Assembly: GCA_947449015.1 (NCBI GenBank)
Contig: CANFQA010000003.1
Span: forward strand, 1 to 64,000
Direction of reading: 5' to 3'
DNA: 64,000 nucleotides
Source: Microthrixaceae bacterium
Lineage (GTDB): Bacteria > Actinomycetota > Acidimicrobiia > Acidimicrobiales > Acidimicrobilacustridaceae
Below, piece by piece: positions 26,616-34,572 of this stretch (positions are counted from its first letter, which is position 1; each line of letters opens with the position of its first letter). Position numbers and translations under genes: made by a program. The notes beneath the pieces were generated by a model. That model made no database searches. It was not told the origin of the DNA and worked only from the letters and a program-made list of their open reading frames with translations.

Positions 26616-27812
26616 TCAATCTTCGGCGAATTCGATCCTGGCCAGCCACAGACCCGGAGCATCGAGCTCATTGGGTGTGGGCACCGTGCGTTTCGACTCC
26701 CACAGTCGCGACAAGCCTTCAGTACCTGAGCGTTCCACGACTCCGGCGATGAACGCGGCGCCGCGCTCGTAGGTGCGCTGACTGAGCTCGAGGCCGAAAA
26801 GTCGTTCCACGAATCGATCGCTGGTGTCAGCCTCGACACGGCGGCGACGCAGTGCCTCCGAAAGCATCGAGTAGTTCGTCAGTAGCGATCCGCCGACGGT
26901 GTCCATGATGTGATCGACGTAGCCAACGATTGCGGCAACGAGCGCCTCATAGGCGGGCAGCAGTTCACGCTGCGTAGCCGACTGCATGGCACCGAGCAGC
27001 ATTTGCGGATCACTGAAAGTCATTTCGATATTGGTGACTGACGAGGGGTCGGAAAGGTCGAGCTGGTCGAGATGTTGTTCGAGCGCTCCGGGATCGGGCT
27101 CGAAGCTGGAGACGTAGCGAAGCAGGAAGTCATCGAGAAGCGCTCGCACATGGGGAACAAGCAGCACTGAGTGCACTGCAACTTCCTGAAGGCAGATCCA
27201 CAGTCGCAGATCCTCGGCCGGCAGGCTCCACTCCTCGCCGAATGCATCGAGGTTGGAGGGAAGTACGAGCAGTTCGTCGGTGGCCCCGCGGGGGATGGGA
27301 AGGTCGTACTGGCCGAAACAGCGTCGGGCGAGGTGGCCGACCATGGAGCCGGCGGTCATACCCAGCATCATGGGTCCGACCATTTTCATCAGCGGAGCGA
27401 GGAAACTCATCGGATCGCCAGGCACGGGTCCCGGATCGGCGGGGTCGGAGGCTTGTAACGAACCGGCGAGCGCTTCGAACAGCGGCTGCCAGGCCTCGAG
27501 GGCGCTGGTGGCCCATTGTCCGCGGGTCACCGGTGTGATGGTGATTCCCAGACCGCCACGAGAGGCAGGTAGGCCGGTGGCGGCACTGATCTGGAGTTCA
27601 GCCACTCGGGCCAGGGCTTCGAACTGAATTCGTTCCAGCGGATCGACGTTTGGCTCCTGGCCGCCGTCGGTAGCAACGGAAAGCGCGAGCTGGCGAGCAG
27701 CATCCCAACCCGGATTGCCCTGTTGGGCGAAGAGTCGGGCCAGATCACCAAAGATGGGCAAGCCCCCGAAGGGGTTCGTTCCGTCGTCGAAGGGGGATGG
27801 TTCGTCGCTCAC
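26616..27812 (-). CDS. DUF2342 zincin-like protein without the zinc motif
   Basis: A 398-residue protein that I assign to the DUF2342 / putative hydrolase family of actinomycetes. The family normally shows an HExxH zinc motif near the middle. Here the same place reads LQEVAV (Gln209-Glu210-Val-Ala-Val213), so both zinc histidines are gone. The surrounding order, with PSNLDAFGEEWSLP before it and VVERSGTEGLSRLWES near the end, fits the family. It is most likely a non-catalytic member. The GTG at 27812 is supported by TAGCCT seven bases upstream; a longer frame to 28193 overlaps the opposite gene and is not used. Confidence 0.7.
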   Translation of the reverse strand: MSDEPSPFDDGTNPFGGLPIFGDLARLFAQQGNPGWDAARQLALSVATDGGQEPNVDPLERIQFEALARVAELQISAATGLPASRGGLGITITPVTRGQWATSALEAWQPLFEALAGSLQASDPADPGPVPGDPMSFLAPLMKMVGPMMLGMTAGSMVGHLARRCFGQYDLPIPRGATDELLVLPSNLDAFGEEWSLPAEDLRLWICLQEVAVHSVLLVPHVRALLDDFLLRYVSSFEPDPGALEQHLDQLDLSDPSSVTNIEMTFSDPQMLLGAMQSATQRELLPAYEALVAAIVGYVDHIMDTVGGSLLTNYSMLSEALRRRRVEADTSDRFVERLFGLELSQRTYERGAAFIAGVVERSGTEGLSRLWESKRTVPTPNELDAPGLWLARIEFAED

Positions 27813-27819
27813 GCCCTTC

Positions 27820-27825
27820 AGGCTA
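27820..27825 (-). promoter_or_regulatory. Leaderless -10 hexamer for the DUF2342 gene
   Basis: TAGCCT on the minus strand, seven bases before the GTG at 27812; the divergent SDR gene starts 67 bases away. Confidence 0.55.
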
Positions 27826-27879
27826 GGTCTGTTGGGAGCACCTGACACCGGCGCGGGACATTCGGGGCATGATTGGACG

Positions 27880-28956
27880 GTGGCTGAGACCGTCGTGGTG
27901 ACCGGAGCAGATGGGGCGATCGGGCATCGAGTCGTCGCCGCACTCCTTTCCGCTCCCGATGTCGAGGAAGTTGTCGCCGTTGGGCGCAACGTGCGGGCTG
28001 CGGCCTGGGCGCCAATCACCGCAGTGGTCGACACTCGACTCACCATCGCTCCTTGGTCGCTCGATGATCCACGACTCGAGACGGTCGTTGTCGCTGCCAC
28101 CGCGCTTTTGCTTCTTGGTCCCCGTGGGGGACTCGAGATTGACGGCACCGGTGGCGCTGAACTTGATGTGAGCGGAACCCGCGTGCTGCTCAACCGACTG
28201 TCTGGTTCGTCGTCGCTTGCGTTTCTTCTGGTGTTGTCGTCCGCGCTTGTTTATGGCGCTCGGCGCGACAACCCGGTTCCGCTCACCGAACGGACGCGTG
28301 TGCGGCCAAACCCATCGATTCCGGCAGCAATGGAGCGCGTCTCGCTTGAACGGGTTTGCTCTGAGTGGGCCATAGACGAAGGCGTTGCCTGCGCGATTAT
28401 GCGACCCAGTGTTGTTGTTGGACCCGAGAACGGAGCATGGCTGTCGCGCTCACCGTGGTCGACCTCGGGTCTGCAGGTCAGTGATCGCACCGGACCGGTG
28501 CAGTTCTTACATGTCGATGATCTCGTCACTGCCGTCGACGTTTTGCGCTCCGCTCGGTTTAACGGCCCCATGAATGCTGCGCCCGACGGTTGGCTGACTG
28601 CCAGTCAGGTCAGCGCCCTCAAAGGTCCCGTTGCTCGTCTCCGACTTCGTCGGTCCCTTGCGGTGCTTCTTGCCGATCTCGGCGCCCGTCTCGGCCTTGC
28701 GCCGGGCGATCCCTCGATGCTTGTGGCCAGTTCAGCCCCGTGGGTCGTGGCCAACGATGCGCTGCGTTCGCTTGGTTGGGACCCTTCGTTCACCAACGAA
28801 GAGGCCTATGTGGATTCCGACCAGGGCGGATTCTGGGCTCGACTGACACCTCGTCATCGCCAAGAACTTGCCCTTGGCGGCGCCGGAGCTGTTGCAGTGG
28901 CTGTGATCGCCGCCGTTGTTGGCGTAGTTCGTCGGAGGGTCAGGGGCGGTTTGTAA
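27880..28956 (+). CDS. NAD-dependent epimerase/dehydratase-like (extended SDR) protein with membrane tail
   Basis: A 358-residue protein with the N-terminal cofactor loop TGADGAIG (8-15) and the SDR strand LVLSSALVYG. The catalytic Tyr-x3-Lys pair is not found where expected; that stretch reads PSIPAAMERVSLE. The last 30 residues hold one hydrophobic helix and a basic end, so it may be anchored with the bulk in the cytoplasm. It may therefore bind a nucleotide without doing the usual redox step. GTG 27880 is placed six bases after a CATGAT hexamer. Its 3' end overlaps the convergent HtrA-like gene by 17 bases. Confidence 0.7.
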   Translation: MAETVVVTGADGAIGHRVVAALLSAPDVEEVVAVGRNVRAAAWAPITAVVDTRLTIAPWSLDDPRLETVVVAATALLLLGPRGGLEIDGTGGAELDVSGTRVLLNRLSGSSSLAFLLVLSSALVYGARRDNPVPLTERTRVRPNPSIPAAMERVSLERVCSEWAIDEGVACAIMRPSVVVGPENGAWLSRSPWSTSGLQVSDRTGPVQFLHVDDLVTAVDVLRSARFNGPMNAAPDGWLTASQVSALKGPVARLRLRRSLAVLLADLGARLGLAPGDPSMLVASSAPWVVANDALRSLGWDPSFTNEEAYVDSDQGGFWARLTPRHRQELALGGAGAVAVAVIAAVVGVVRRRVRGGL

Positions 28957-30142
28957 GCGTTGCGGTGGTGGTGCGTTGGGCGCCATCACGGATGTAGGTA
29001 ATGGCGATCGTGCTGCCGATTTCACGGGGGCGCAGCACAACCACAAGGTTCGTTGCCGAGGTGACAGGTGCATCGTCGATGGACACGATGATGTCGCCCT
29101 TTGCCAGACCGGCGGTCTCAGCCGGACCACCGGCGGCAATCTCGGTGACAACGGTGCCAGAGCGTCCGAGTCGCGCAGCAGTCGAGGTATCAACGTCCTC
29201 GCTCATAACGCCAAGCCAGGGCTGATGCACGCTGCCGGTGGCGATGATGTCATCGGCGATCTGCACTGCGAACTTGATCGGCGTGGCAAAGCGGATATCG
29301 GGTGCACTGCTCGAGCTTGGGCCGCCATTGACGTATTCGGGGGAACGGGTCGTGAAAATTCCGAGCACCGCGCCATTGGGTGCGCACAGCAGGGCGTCGT
29401 CGAATGTCACGCCATTGGTGCGCGTGCCGATCATGTCGTGAAGCGTGGAACCATCGGCAGCGTCGAAACGCTGGCCCTTCGCCGAGATGGTTTCGTTCAC
29501 GGCAGTGGGTGAGGTCGCGCTGGAATCGACACTCAGCACGATCGCCTGCGTTCCAGGAGCGAGCGACTCGGCGTTACCAAGCACCACTGGAGTGATATCC
29601 GCGGCGTTGATGCTGAGCACCGCGACATCGTCGACCAGATCGACTCCAACAACCCTGGCGCTAACAGCTCGACCATCGGAGAGGATCACCCGGATCGAGT
29701 CGGCGTTGGTGACGGCGTCGGCAGTGGTGATCACGTAGCCATCACTTCGGTAGATCACGCCCGTGGCGGTGGTGATTGACGTGCCGCGAGTTACTTCGAC
29801 CTGGACGATCGAGGGTCGAAGTCGTTCGACGACCGTGTCGAGCGGCGCTGTTGTTCCCGCATCGGTTTCAACCTTTTCGACGACCACACGCGCCGGCGGA
29901 GGGTCAAGGGCACCTGAAACCGAGAGGCCGAGAACGGTGAGGCCGCTGCCGAGAACCACAGCGATAAGGATCAGCGGAAGGGTGAGCGATCGGCTGCGAC
30001 GTGGGCCAGCGGTGACCTGTGAGGTTTTGATGGGCTCGGAGGCCGCCGGTCCGGTCTCCGACGGATGGCGCCAGAGTCGATCATCGGGATGCGGTTGAGA
30101 ACCGAAGACGTTGTCGTCATCGGGGGAGTCCGGCGGGGCCAT
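28940..30142 (-). CDS. HtrA-like trypsin-fold/PDZ protein lacking catalytic His and Ser
   Basis: A 400-residue protein with a cytoplasmic N-terminus, one membrane helix (about 53-77), a trypsin-like domain (100-265) and a C-terminal PDZ domain (about 305-395; VVTEIAAGGPAETAGLAKGDIIVSI). HtrA proteases read TNNHVV at the His; here it reads TTADAV with Asp142. The Asp block DDVAVL is kept (Asp172). The GNSGGP serine block reads TFDDAL, with Phe247 at the Ser position. It is probably an inactive envelope protein that binds misfolded or signal peptides. TAGCGT lies seven bases before the ATG. Confidence 0.78.
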   Translation of the reverse strand: MAPPDSPDDDNVFGSQPHPDDRLWRHPSETGPAASEPIKTSQVTAGPRRSRSLTLPLILIAVVLGSGLTVLGLSVSGALDPPPARVVVEKVETDAGTTAPLDTVVERLRPSIVQVEVTRGTSITTATGVIYRSDGYVITTADAVTNADSIRVILSDGRAVSARVVGVDLVDDVAVLSINAADITPVVLGNAESLAPGTQAIVLSVDSSATSPTAVNETISAKGQRFDAADGSTLHDMIGTRTNGVTFDDALLCAPNGAVLGIFTTRSPEYVNGGPSSSSAPDIRFATPIKFAVQIADDIIATGSVHQPWLGVMSEDVDTSTAARLGRSGTVVTEIAAGGPAETAGLAKGDIIVSIDDAPVTSATNLVVVLRPREIGSTIAITYIRDGAQRTTTATLTNRP

Positions 30143-30149
30143 CTCTCGA

Positions 30150-30155
30150 ACGCTA
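30150..30155 (-). promoter_or_regulatory. Leaderless -10 hexamer for the HtrA-like gene
   Basis: TAGCGT on the minus strand, seven bases before the ATG at 30142. It shares a 60-base divergent region with moaE. Confidence 0.6.
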
Positions 30156-30190
30156 GTTGGATGCCATGCATCGGGCACCGCGCCCCCCAC

Positions 30191-30196
30191 TACCAT
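30191..30196 (+). promoter_or_regulatory. Leaderless -10 hexamer for moaE
   Basis: TACCAT, six bases before the GTG at 30203. This sets the moaE start and rejects the longer upstream reading. Confidence 0.6.
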
Positions 30197-30202
30197 GACC
30201 GC

Positions 30203-30700
30203 GTGCCTGTACCTCCGCCCGACGTTCACACCTGGATCGCCTGCACCGAGCATGTGCTCGATGTGCGCATCGCGTCCGAGTGGGTGGGACGACCTGATTG
30301 CGGTGCGGTTGTCCTGTTCAGCGGGCTGGTCCGCGACCATGCCGATGGCGTCACTGGTGTTACCCACATCGAGTACGAAGCATTCGAGGATCAGGTGATC
30401 ACCCGCCTTGGTGATCTCGCCGATGAGGCACGTCGACGCTGGCCCGAACTCGGTCGCGTCGTTCTGTGGCATCGCATCGGCGCGGTGCAACTCGGTGAGT
30501 CCTCGGTGATCGTTGCCGTGTCCACACCGCATCGAGCGGCCTCATTTGAAGCCGCGAGCTTCTTGATCGACACACTGAAGGCCACAGTGCCGATCTGGAA
30601 GAAAGAGTTCTGGAACGGCGGTGCCGACTGGGCCCGCGCAAGCCAGCACATTGTCGATCTTTCTGACATTGGTTCGACCCGCACTGAGGCAACCTCATGA
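30203..30700 (+). CDS. moaE: Molybdopterin synthase catalytic subunit
   Basis: Joins sulfur to precursor Z in molybdenum cofactor synthesis. The 165-residue protein shows GAVVLFSGLVRDHADG, YEAFEDQV, WHRIGAVQLGESSVIVAVSTPHR and the catalytic lysine block VPIWKKEFW. MoaD, its sulfur carrier, is not in this window. The stop overlaps the start of a small membrane protein (ATGA), which in turn overlaps an mreB-like gene, an unexpected company for a cofactor enzyme. Confidence 0.92.
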   Translation: MPVPPPDVHTWIACTEHVLDVRIASEWVGRPDCGAVVLFSGLVRDHADGVTGVTHIEYEAFEDQVITRLGDLADEARRRWPELGRVVLWHRIGAVQLGESSVIVAVSTPHRAASFEAASFLIDTLKATVPIWKKEFWNGGADWARASQHIVDLSDIGSTRTEATS

Positions 30701-30987
30701 GTGGCATCGGATTTCTCATGATCGTTGTCGTGGTCTTTGTCGTCGGATCACTCATCGTGTGGTTGCGTAATCGCCAGCCCAACAATCCGCTCGGAAGCGT
30801 CGGTGAGTTCGAGCGCGAGATGCAGGCGCTTGGCACCACTCCGGCTGCGGTGGCCGGCGATCATGTCGAGCCGACGCCACGCATACCGATGAACACTGTG
30901 AACATCCGCCCGAACGACCCCACCCCCTCGCTAAATCAGTCCGAGATCAATGATGAGGATTCGCATGATGCCGGGGAGAGTCGCTGA
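30697..30987 (+). CDS. Small single-pass membrane protein of unknown function
   Basis: A 96-residue protein with one hydrophobic helix at residues 4-23, a short basic stop-transfer (LRNRQ) and a hydrophilic, Pro/Asn/Asp-rich tail with no repeats. I do not recognise the family. It overlaps moaE by four bases and mreB by one base, so all three are translated together. Its position before mreB would fit a small anchor or regulator of the filament, but that is inference. Confidence 0.7.
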   Translation: MSGIGFLMIVVVVFVVGSLIVWLRNRQPNNPLGSVGEFEREMQALGTTPAAVAGDHVEPTPRIPMNTVNIRPNDPTPSLNQSEINDEDSHDAGESR

Positions 30988-31982
30988 TGGCCCGCGATCT
31001 CGCCATCGATCTGGGAACCGCCAACACGCTGGTGTACGTGCGCGGTGAGGGCATTGTGCTCAACGAACCTTCGGTTATTGCCCTCAACAGCCGCACCCAA
31101 GAGGTGCTGGCCATGGGGCATGAGGCCTGGCAGATGATCGGTCGCACCCCGAGCTACATCGTTGCCGTGCGCCCGCTTCGTGGTGGCGCCATTACCGATT
31201 TCGACGTCACCCAACGCATGATTCGCCTGTTGCTTGAGCGGGTAGGCGTCAACCGTTTCAATCGACCCCGGGTTGTTATCTGCGTTCCATCAGCGATCAC
31301 CACTGTCGAGCAACGGGCCGTGACCGAGGCTGCCCGTCGGGCTGGCGCCACCGAAGCGCATCTCATCGAGCAGCCCATGGCCGCGGCCATTGGTGCTGGG
31401 CTTCCCATTAACGAACCGCTCGGCAACATGGTCATCGACATCGGTGGCGGTACCTCTGAGGCTGCACTCATTTCTCTTGGCGGCGTCGTCGCTCTCGAGG
31501 CCGTGCGTGTTGGCAGTTTCGATATTGACGCCGCTATTCAGACTCACATTCGACGTGAATACGGCATTGCCATCGGAGAGCGCACCGCAGAGGAGATCAA
31601 GCTCACTATTGGATCGGCATGGCCATCCGATGAGGAGTACGCCGCGGAAGTTCGCGGTCGCGAACTCATGAGCGGGCTCCCGAAGACCGTCGTGCTCACC
31701 GCTGAGGAAGTTCGCGAGGCCATTGACGAGCCGGTCTCGGCCATGGTGGATGCAGTCGTTGCTTGTCTTGGTCAAGCTCCGCCTGAACTCGCGCAGGATC
31801 TCATCGACCAGGGCATCCACCTTGTTGGTGGCGGCGGCATGCTGCGGGGTCTTGATCAGCGCATCGCCTCTGAGGCTGAAGTGCCTGTCCAGCTGGTGCA
31901 GTCACCACTCGAGTCAGTCGTGCTCGGTGCAGGTCACTGCATTGAGTCGTTTGATTCTCTCAAAGTGATGTTCATGGACTGA
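30987..31982 (+). CDS. mreB: MreB-type bacterial actin
   Basis: A 331-residue actin-fold ATPase that forms membrane-linked filaments and guides cell-wall growth. It has phosphate-1 DLGTANTLVYV, the linker RPLRGGAITDFD, phosphate-2 VIDIGGGTSEAALISL and adenosine loop LVGGGGMLRGLDQRI. No mreC or mreD follows; the next gene is on the other strand and overlaps its end by 11 bases. So it may be a second MreB/Mbl copy or a lone MreB. Confidence 0.93.
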   Translation: MARDLAIDLGTANTLVYVRGEGIVLNEPSVIALNSRTQEVLAMGHEAWQMIGRTPSYIVAVRPLRGGAITDFDVTQRMIRLLLERVGVNRFNRPRVVICVPSAITTVEQRAVTEAARRAGATEAHLIEQPMAAAIGAGLPINEPLGNMVIDIGGGTSEAALISLGGVVALEAVRVGSFDIDAAIQTHIRREYGIAIGERTAEEIKLTIGSAWPSDEEYAAEVRGRELMSGLPKTVVLTAEEVREAIDEPVSAMVDAVVACLGQAPPELAQDLIDQGIHLVGGGGMLRGLDQRIASEAEVPVQLVQSPLESVVLGAGHCIESFDSLKVMFMD

Positions 31983-32649
31983 GGTCCTCGGCGGCTTGAC
32001 GCACCTGCCAGTCGCGGTCGGTGCGGGCGGTTTCGAGAGCAGCGTCAACCTCGGGTCCCTCGAACGGTGCCAGTGCAATCACTGCTCGTCGACGAACCGT
32101 GGCGCGATCTTTCGTTGCGGTGAGGATCGCAGGCAGACCCCGTGGGTCGCCAAGTGCGCCGAGTGATGCAACTGCGGCTTCGCGACACAATGCGTCCTCG
32201 TGATCGGTGGCCAGCTCGATGAGGCGATCGAGCATGTCTGGCGGTGCAGGAGGGCGTTCGCCGCAGGCCCAGGCCGCGGTCTCGACGACGGTGTCGTCAT
32301 CGTCGAACAGTCGACGGGTCAGCGCGCTGCCTACCAGCGCCGGCAGAGGGTCTTCGGCGCCGCCGTTCCATCGGGTGGCCTCCTCACAGGCGCGGCGTCG
32401 AACCGCCGGGTCGGGATCCTGGAGGCTGGTGAGCAGTTCCGATTCCTCCAGCGCTCCGAGGCGATTAAGCGCGCCAAGTGCGGTGGCTCTGACCTTGCCG
32501 TCGGGGTGCCCGAGAAGTTCGCGGGCTGACTCGGCATCGCCGGTATGGCCCGCAATGGCTGCCCGCCGGCGTTGCTCGCCGGCGTTGGCCTCCGATGCAT
32601 CGGAATGCAGGCGGGACGGTTCCGCAGCAGGGGAGTTGGGCGAGGTCAC
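31972..32649 (-). CDS. HEAT-repeat protein
   Basis: A 225-residue protein built of repeated helix pairs (LLGHPDGKVRATALGALNRL, LLTSLQDPDPAVRRRACEEA, DDDDTVVETAAWACG, DHEDALCREAAVASLGALGD, DRATVRRRAVIALAPF). This is the HEAT/PBS-lyase type of scaffold and suggests a protein-binding role, but no partner is evident. I use the GTG at 32649; the frame is open to 32757. It converges on mreB and is divergent from the PDZ-Lon protease gene. Confidence 0.75.
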   Translation of the reverse strand: MTSPNSPAAEPSRLHSDASEANAGEQRRRAAIAGHTGDAESARELLGHPDGKVRATALGALNRLGALEESELLTSLQDPDPAVRRRACEEATRWNGGAEDPLPALVGSALTRRLFDDDDTVVETAAWACGERPPAPPDMLDRLIELATDHEDALCREAAVASLGALGDPRGLPAILTATKDRATVRRRAVIALAPFEGPEVDAALETARTDRDWQVRQAAEDLSP

Positions 32650-32738
32650 GATGCATTCTCCCACTCCCGCCTGAGAGGTGGTGCACCCGACCGCAGCAGG
32701 ACATGGCAGGCTTCTCGGGTCAGCAACCGGGAGCGCAT

Positions 32739-33881
32739 GTGTCCGACCTCGATCCACAGCAGCCTGATCACATCACTGGGACAACTAGTAGTGCCGATCC
32801 GAGCACTGAGTTTCACGTCCACAGGCGTGGTTCGCGCCGGCGGCGCATCGTTGTATGGAGCGCGTCCATTGTGGTGGTGGCGCTTGTCAGCGCGGCACTG
32901 TTCATCCGGCTCCCGTATTACACGCTCTCTCCGGGATCATCTCGGGCCACCGAGCCGCTCATCAAGGTTGAGAACGCCCAAAGCTACGACAGCGATGGTG
33001 CAGTCGATTTCCTCACTGTCTCGCTCCGGCAGGCCACTGCGGTCGAGCTGCTTGTGGCCTGGGCCGATTCGGCGGTGGAGGTGAAAAGTGATGACGAGTT
33101 GTTTGGTTCGCAGACCGAATCGGAAAGCCATGCAGCAAATGTTGTGATGATGTCGAACTCCAAGGACGCAGCGACCTATCAGGCACTGACGCGTCTTGGC
33201 TACAACGTCCCGTCGAGTGGGACAGGCGCGGTTGTTGCTTCGGTGCAGCCGAACAGTCCCGCCAGTGGCGTGCTGGGCTCGTTCGATGTCATCGTCGGTA
33301 TCGATGACACTCCCATCACGATGAACAGTCAGCTGGTTCAAGCCATCGGTGATTCAACTCCCGGTGTCACCCGAACGCTTTCGATCGAGAAGTTCGATGG
33401 AACGAACGCACACACCGCGTCAGTGGTGATCGGCGCTCGCCCCGGAGATCCCAGTCGCGGCTACCTCGGGGTCTCCACCACCACCCGCGATCTCAACTTC
33501 TCGTTCCCCGTCACCGTGACCATCAATTCCGGTGCTGTGAGTGGCCCATCGGCCGGTCTGGCGTTCACGCTTGGTCTGCTTGATGTGCTCAGCCCCGGAA
33601 GTCTCACTGGTGGTCAGCACATTGCCGCCACCGGGACAATGGACCTCAATGGAGCAGTTGGGCCGGTTGGCGGCGTGCATCAAAAGGTCGTCGCAGCAAA
33701 ACGAGCAGGGGCCACACTCATGATCGTGCCGAGCAGCGAACTCGATGAGGCCCGTCGGTACGCCGGCTCGTTGCGTATCGAGCCGGCTGACACGCTCGAT
33801 GAGGCGTTGGCGGTTCTCACCACGATTGGTGGCGGTAACGCTGTGCTGCCTCCAGCACCGACCGCGAACGCGCAACCCTGA
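32739..33881 (+). CDS. Membrane-anchored PDZ / Lon-type (S16) serine protease
   Basis: A 380-residue protein with one N-terminal membrane helix (about residues 37-57), a PDZ domain (about 160-235; VVASVQPNSPASGVLGSFDVIVGI) and a Lon proteolytic domain. The catalytic dyad is Ser271 (SGPSAG) and Lys316 (GGVHQKVVAAKRAGA), at the usual 45-residue spacing. This is the YlbL family found in Gram-positive bacteria, acting outside the membrane. Unlike the HtrA-like neighbour, its active site is complete. GTG 32739 has GGGAG nearby. It lies 20 bases before the DivIVA-like gene. Confidence 0.88.
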   Translation: MSDLDPQQPDHITGTTSSADPSTEFHVHRRGSRRRRIVVWSASIVVVALVSAALFIRLPYYTLSPGSSRATEPLIKVENAQSYDSDGAVDFLTVSLRQATAVELLVAWADSAVEVKSDDELFGSQTESESHAANVVMMSNSKDAATYQALTRLGYNVPSSGTGAVVASVQPNSPASGVLGSFDVIVGIDDTPITMNSQLVQAIGDSTPGVTRTLSIEKFDGTNAHTASVVIGARPGDPSRGYLGVSTTTRDLNFSFPVTVTINSGAVSGPSAGLAFTLGLLDVLSPGSLTGGQHIAATGTMDLNGAVGPVGGVHQKVVAAKRAGATLMIVPSSELDEARRYAGSLRIEPADTLDEALAVLTTIGGGNAVLPPAPTANAQP

Positions 33882-33887
33882 CACGGG

Positions 33888-33893
33888 TACCAT
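33888..33893 (+). promoter_or_regulatory. Possible -10 hexamer for the DivIVA-like gene
   Basis: TACCAT, eight bases before the ATG at 33902, inside the short gap after the protease gene. Confidence 0.4.
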
Positions 33894-33901
33894 CGTCGGC
33901 T

Positions 33902-34471
33902 ATGGCCGAGGAGTCAACGGTTCCCGAAGATCACGAGTCATTGATCGACCCCGGTTTCACCGTGGTGCGGCGCGGCTATGACCAGACAGAAGTTCGGCGA
34001 GCACTCATCCGACTCGCCAGCGAACTTTCCGCTGGCCGAGAACGCGAACTTCTCCTGACGCAGCAAGTAGCGGCTGCTGAAGAACGGATTGATGCGATTG
34101 ATCCTCTCGATCCTGCGTATCTCACAAAGTTGCTTGGCGACGAGGTTGCCAGGATCCTTGATGCTGCGCGTTCTGCGGCAGTCGAGATTCGAGTGCGGGC
34201 CGATGACGCAGCAACACGACTTTTCGATGAAACCAAGTCCGAAGCCGCCGCTGATGCTGCGGCCATTGTTGAGCGGGCGCAGCATGAGGCTCGCGAGATT
34301 CTGCGACTGGCCGAAGAACGCCGCGACGCCATGGTGGACAATGACCCAGAGCGTGGTTCGGCTCAATCTTCGAAGACCTCACGCGCCGGGGTTGACCCGT
34401 CCCGCACCGCTGATCTGTTCGCCTCCCTGCGACGGGAACAGGCCGATGCAGGAGATCAGTTAGACACCTGA
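33902..34471 (+). CDS. DivIVA-like coiled-coil protein
   Basis: A 189-residue acidic protein. Near the N-terminus FTVVRRGYDQTEVRRAL matches the DivIVA membrane-binding start (F..RGYD..EV). Two long helical stretches with heptad spacing follow (LIRLASELSAGRERELLL; EVARILDAARSAAVEIRVRADDAATRLF, continuing to about residue 145), then a disordered tail. DivIVA-type proteins mark curved membrane at poles or septa and recruit growth machinery. It follows the membrane protease by 20 bases. Confidence 0.72.
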   Translation: MAEESTVPEDHESLIDPGFTVVRRGYDQTEVRRALIRLASELSAGRERELLLTQQVAAAEERIDAIDPLDPAYLTKLLGDEVARILDAARSAAVEIRVRADDAATRLFDETKSEAAADAAAIVERAQHEAREILRLAEERRDAMVDNDPERGSAQSSKTSRAGVDPSRTADLFASLRREQADAGDQLDT

Positions 34472-34560
34472 TTTCTCGAGAAGCGAGCTCGCGTGACGCT
34501 GTGCTCACCGCCCGATGGGGTAAGTCTGGTTCCTGCATGGTCGCGATGACGGCTTGGCCT

Positions 34561-34566
34561 TAGGCT
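34561..34566 (+). promoter_or_regulatory. Leaderless -10 hexamer for the UPF0182 gene
   Basis: TAGGCT, six bases before the GTG at 34573. Confidence 0.6.
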
Positions 34567-34572
34567 GCGTCT

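Noticed and set aside
27813-28193. N-terminal extension of the DUF2342 frame
   Set aside because: It overlaps the start of the divergent SDR gene and is Ser/Thr/Pro shadow sequence; the GTG at 27812 has a promoter hexamer at the expected distance.
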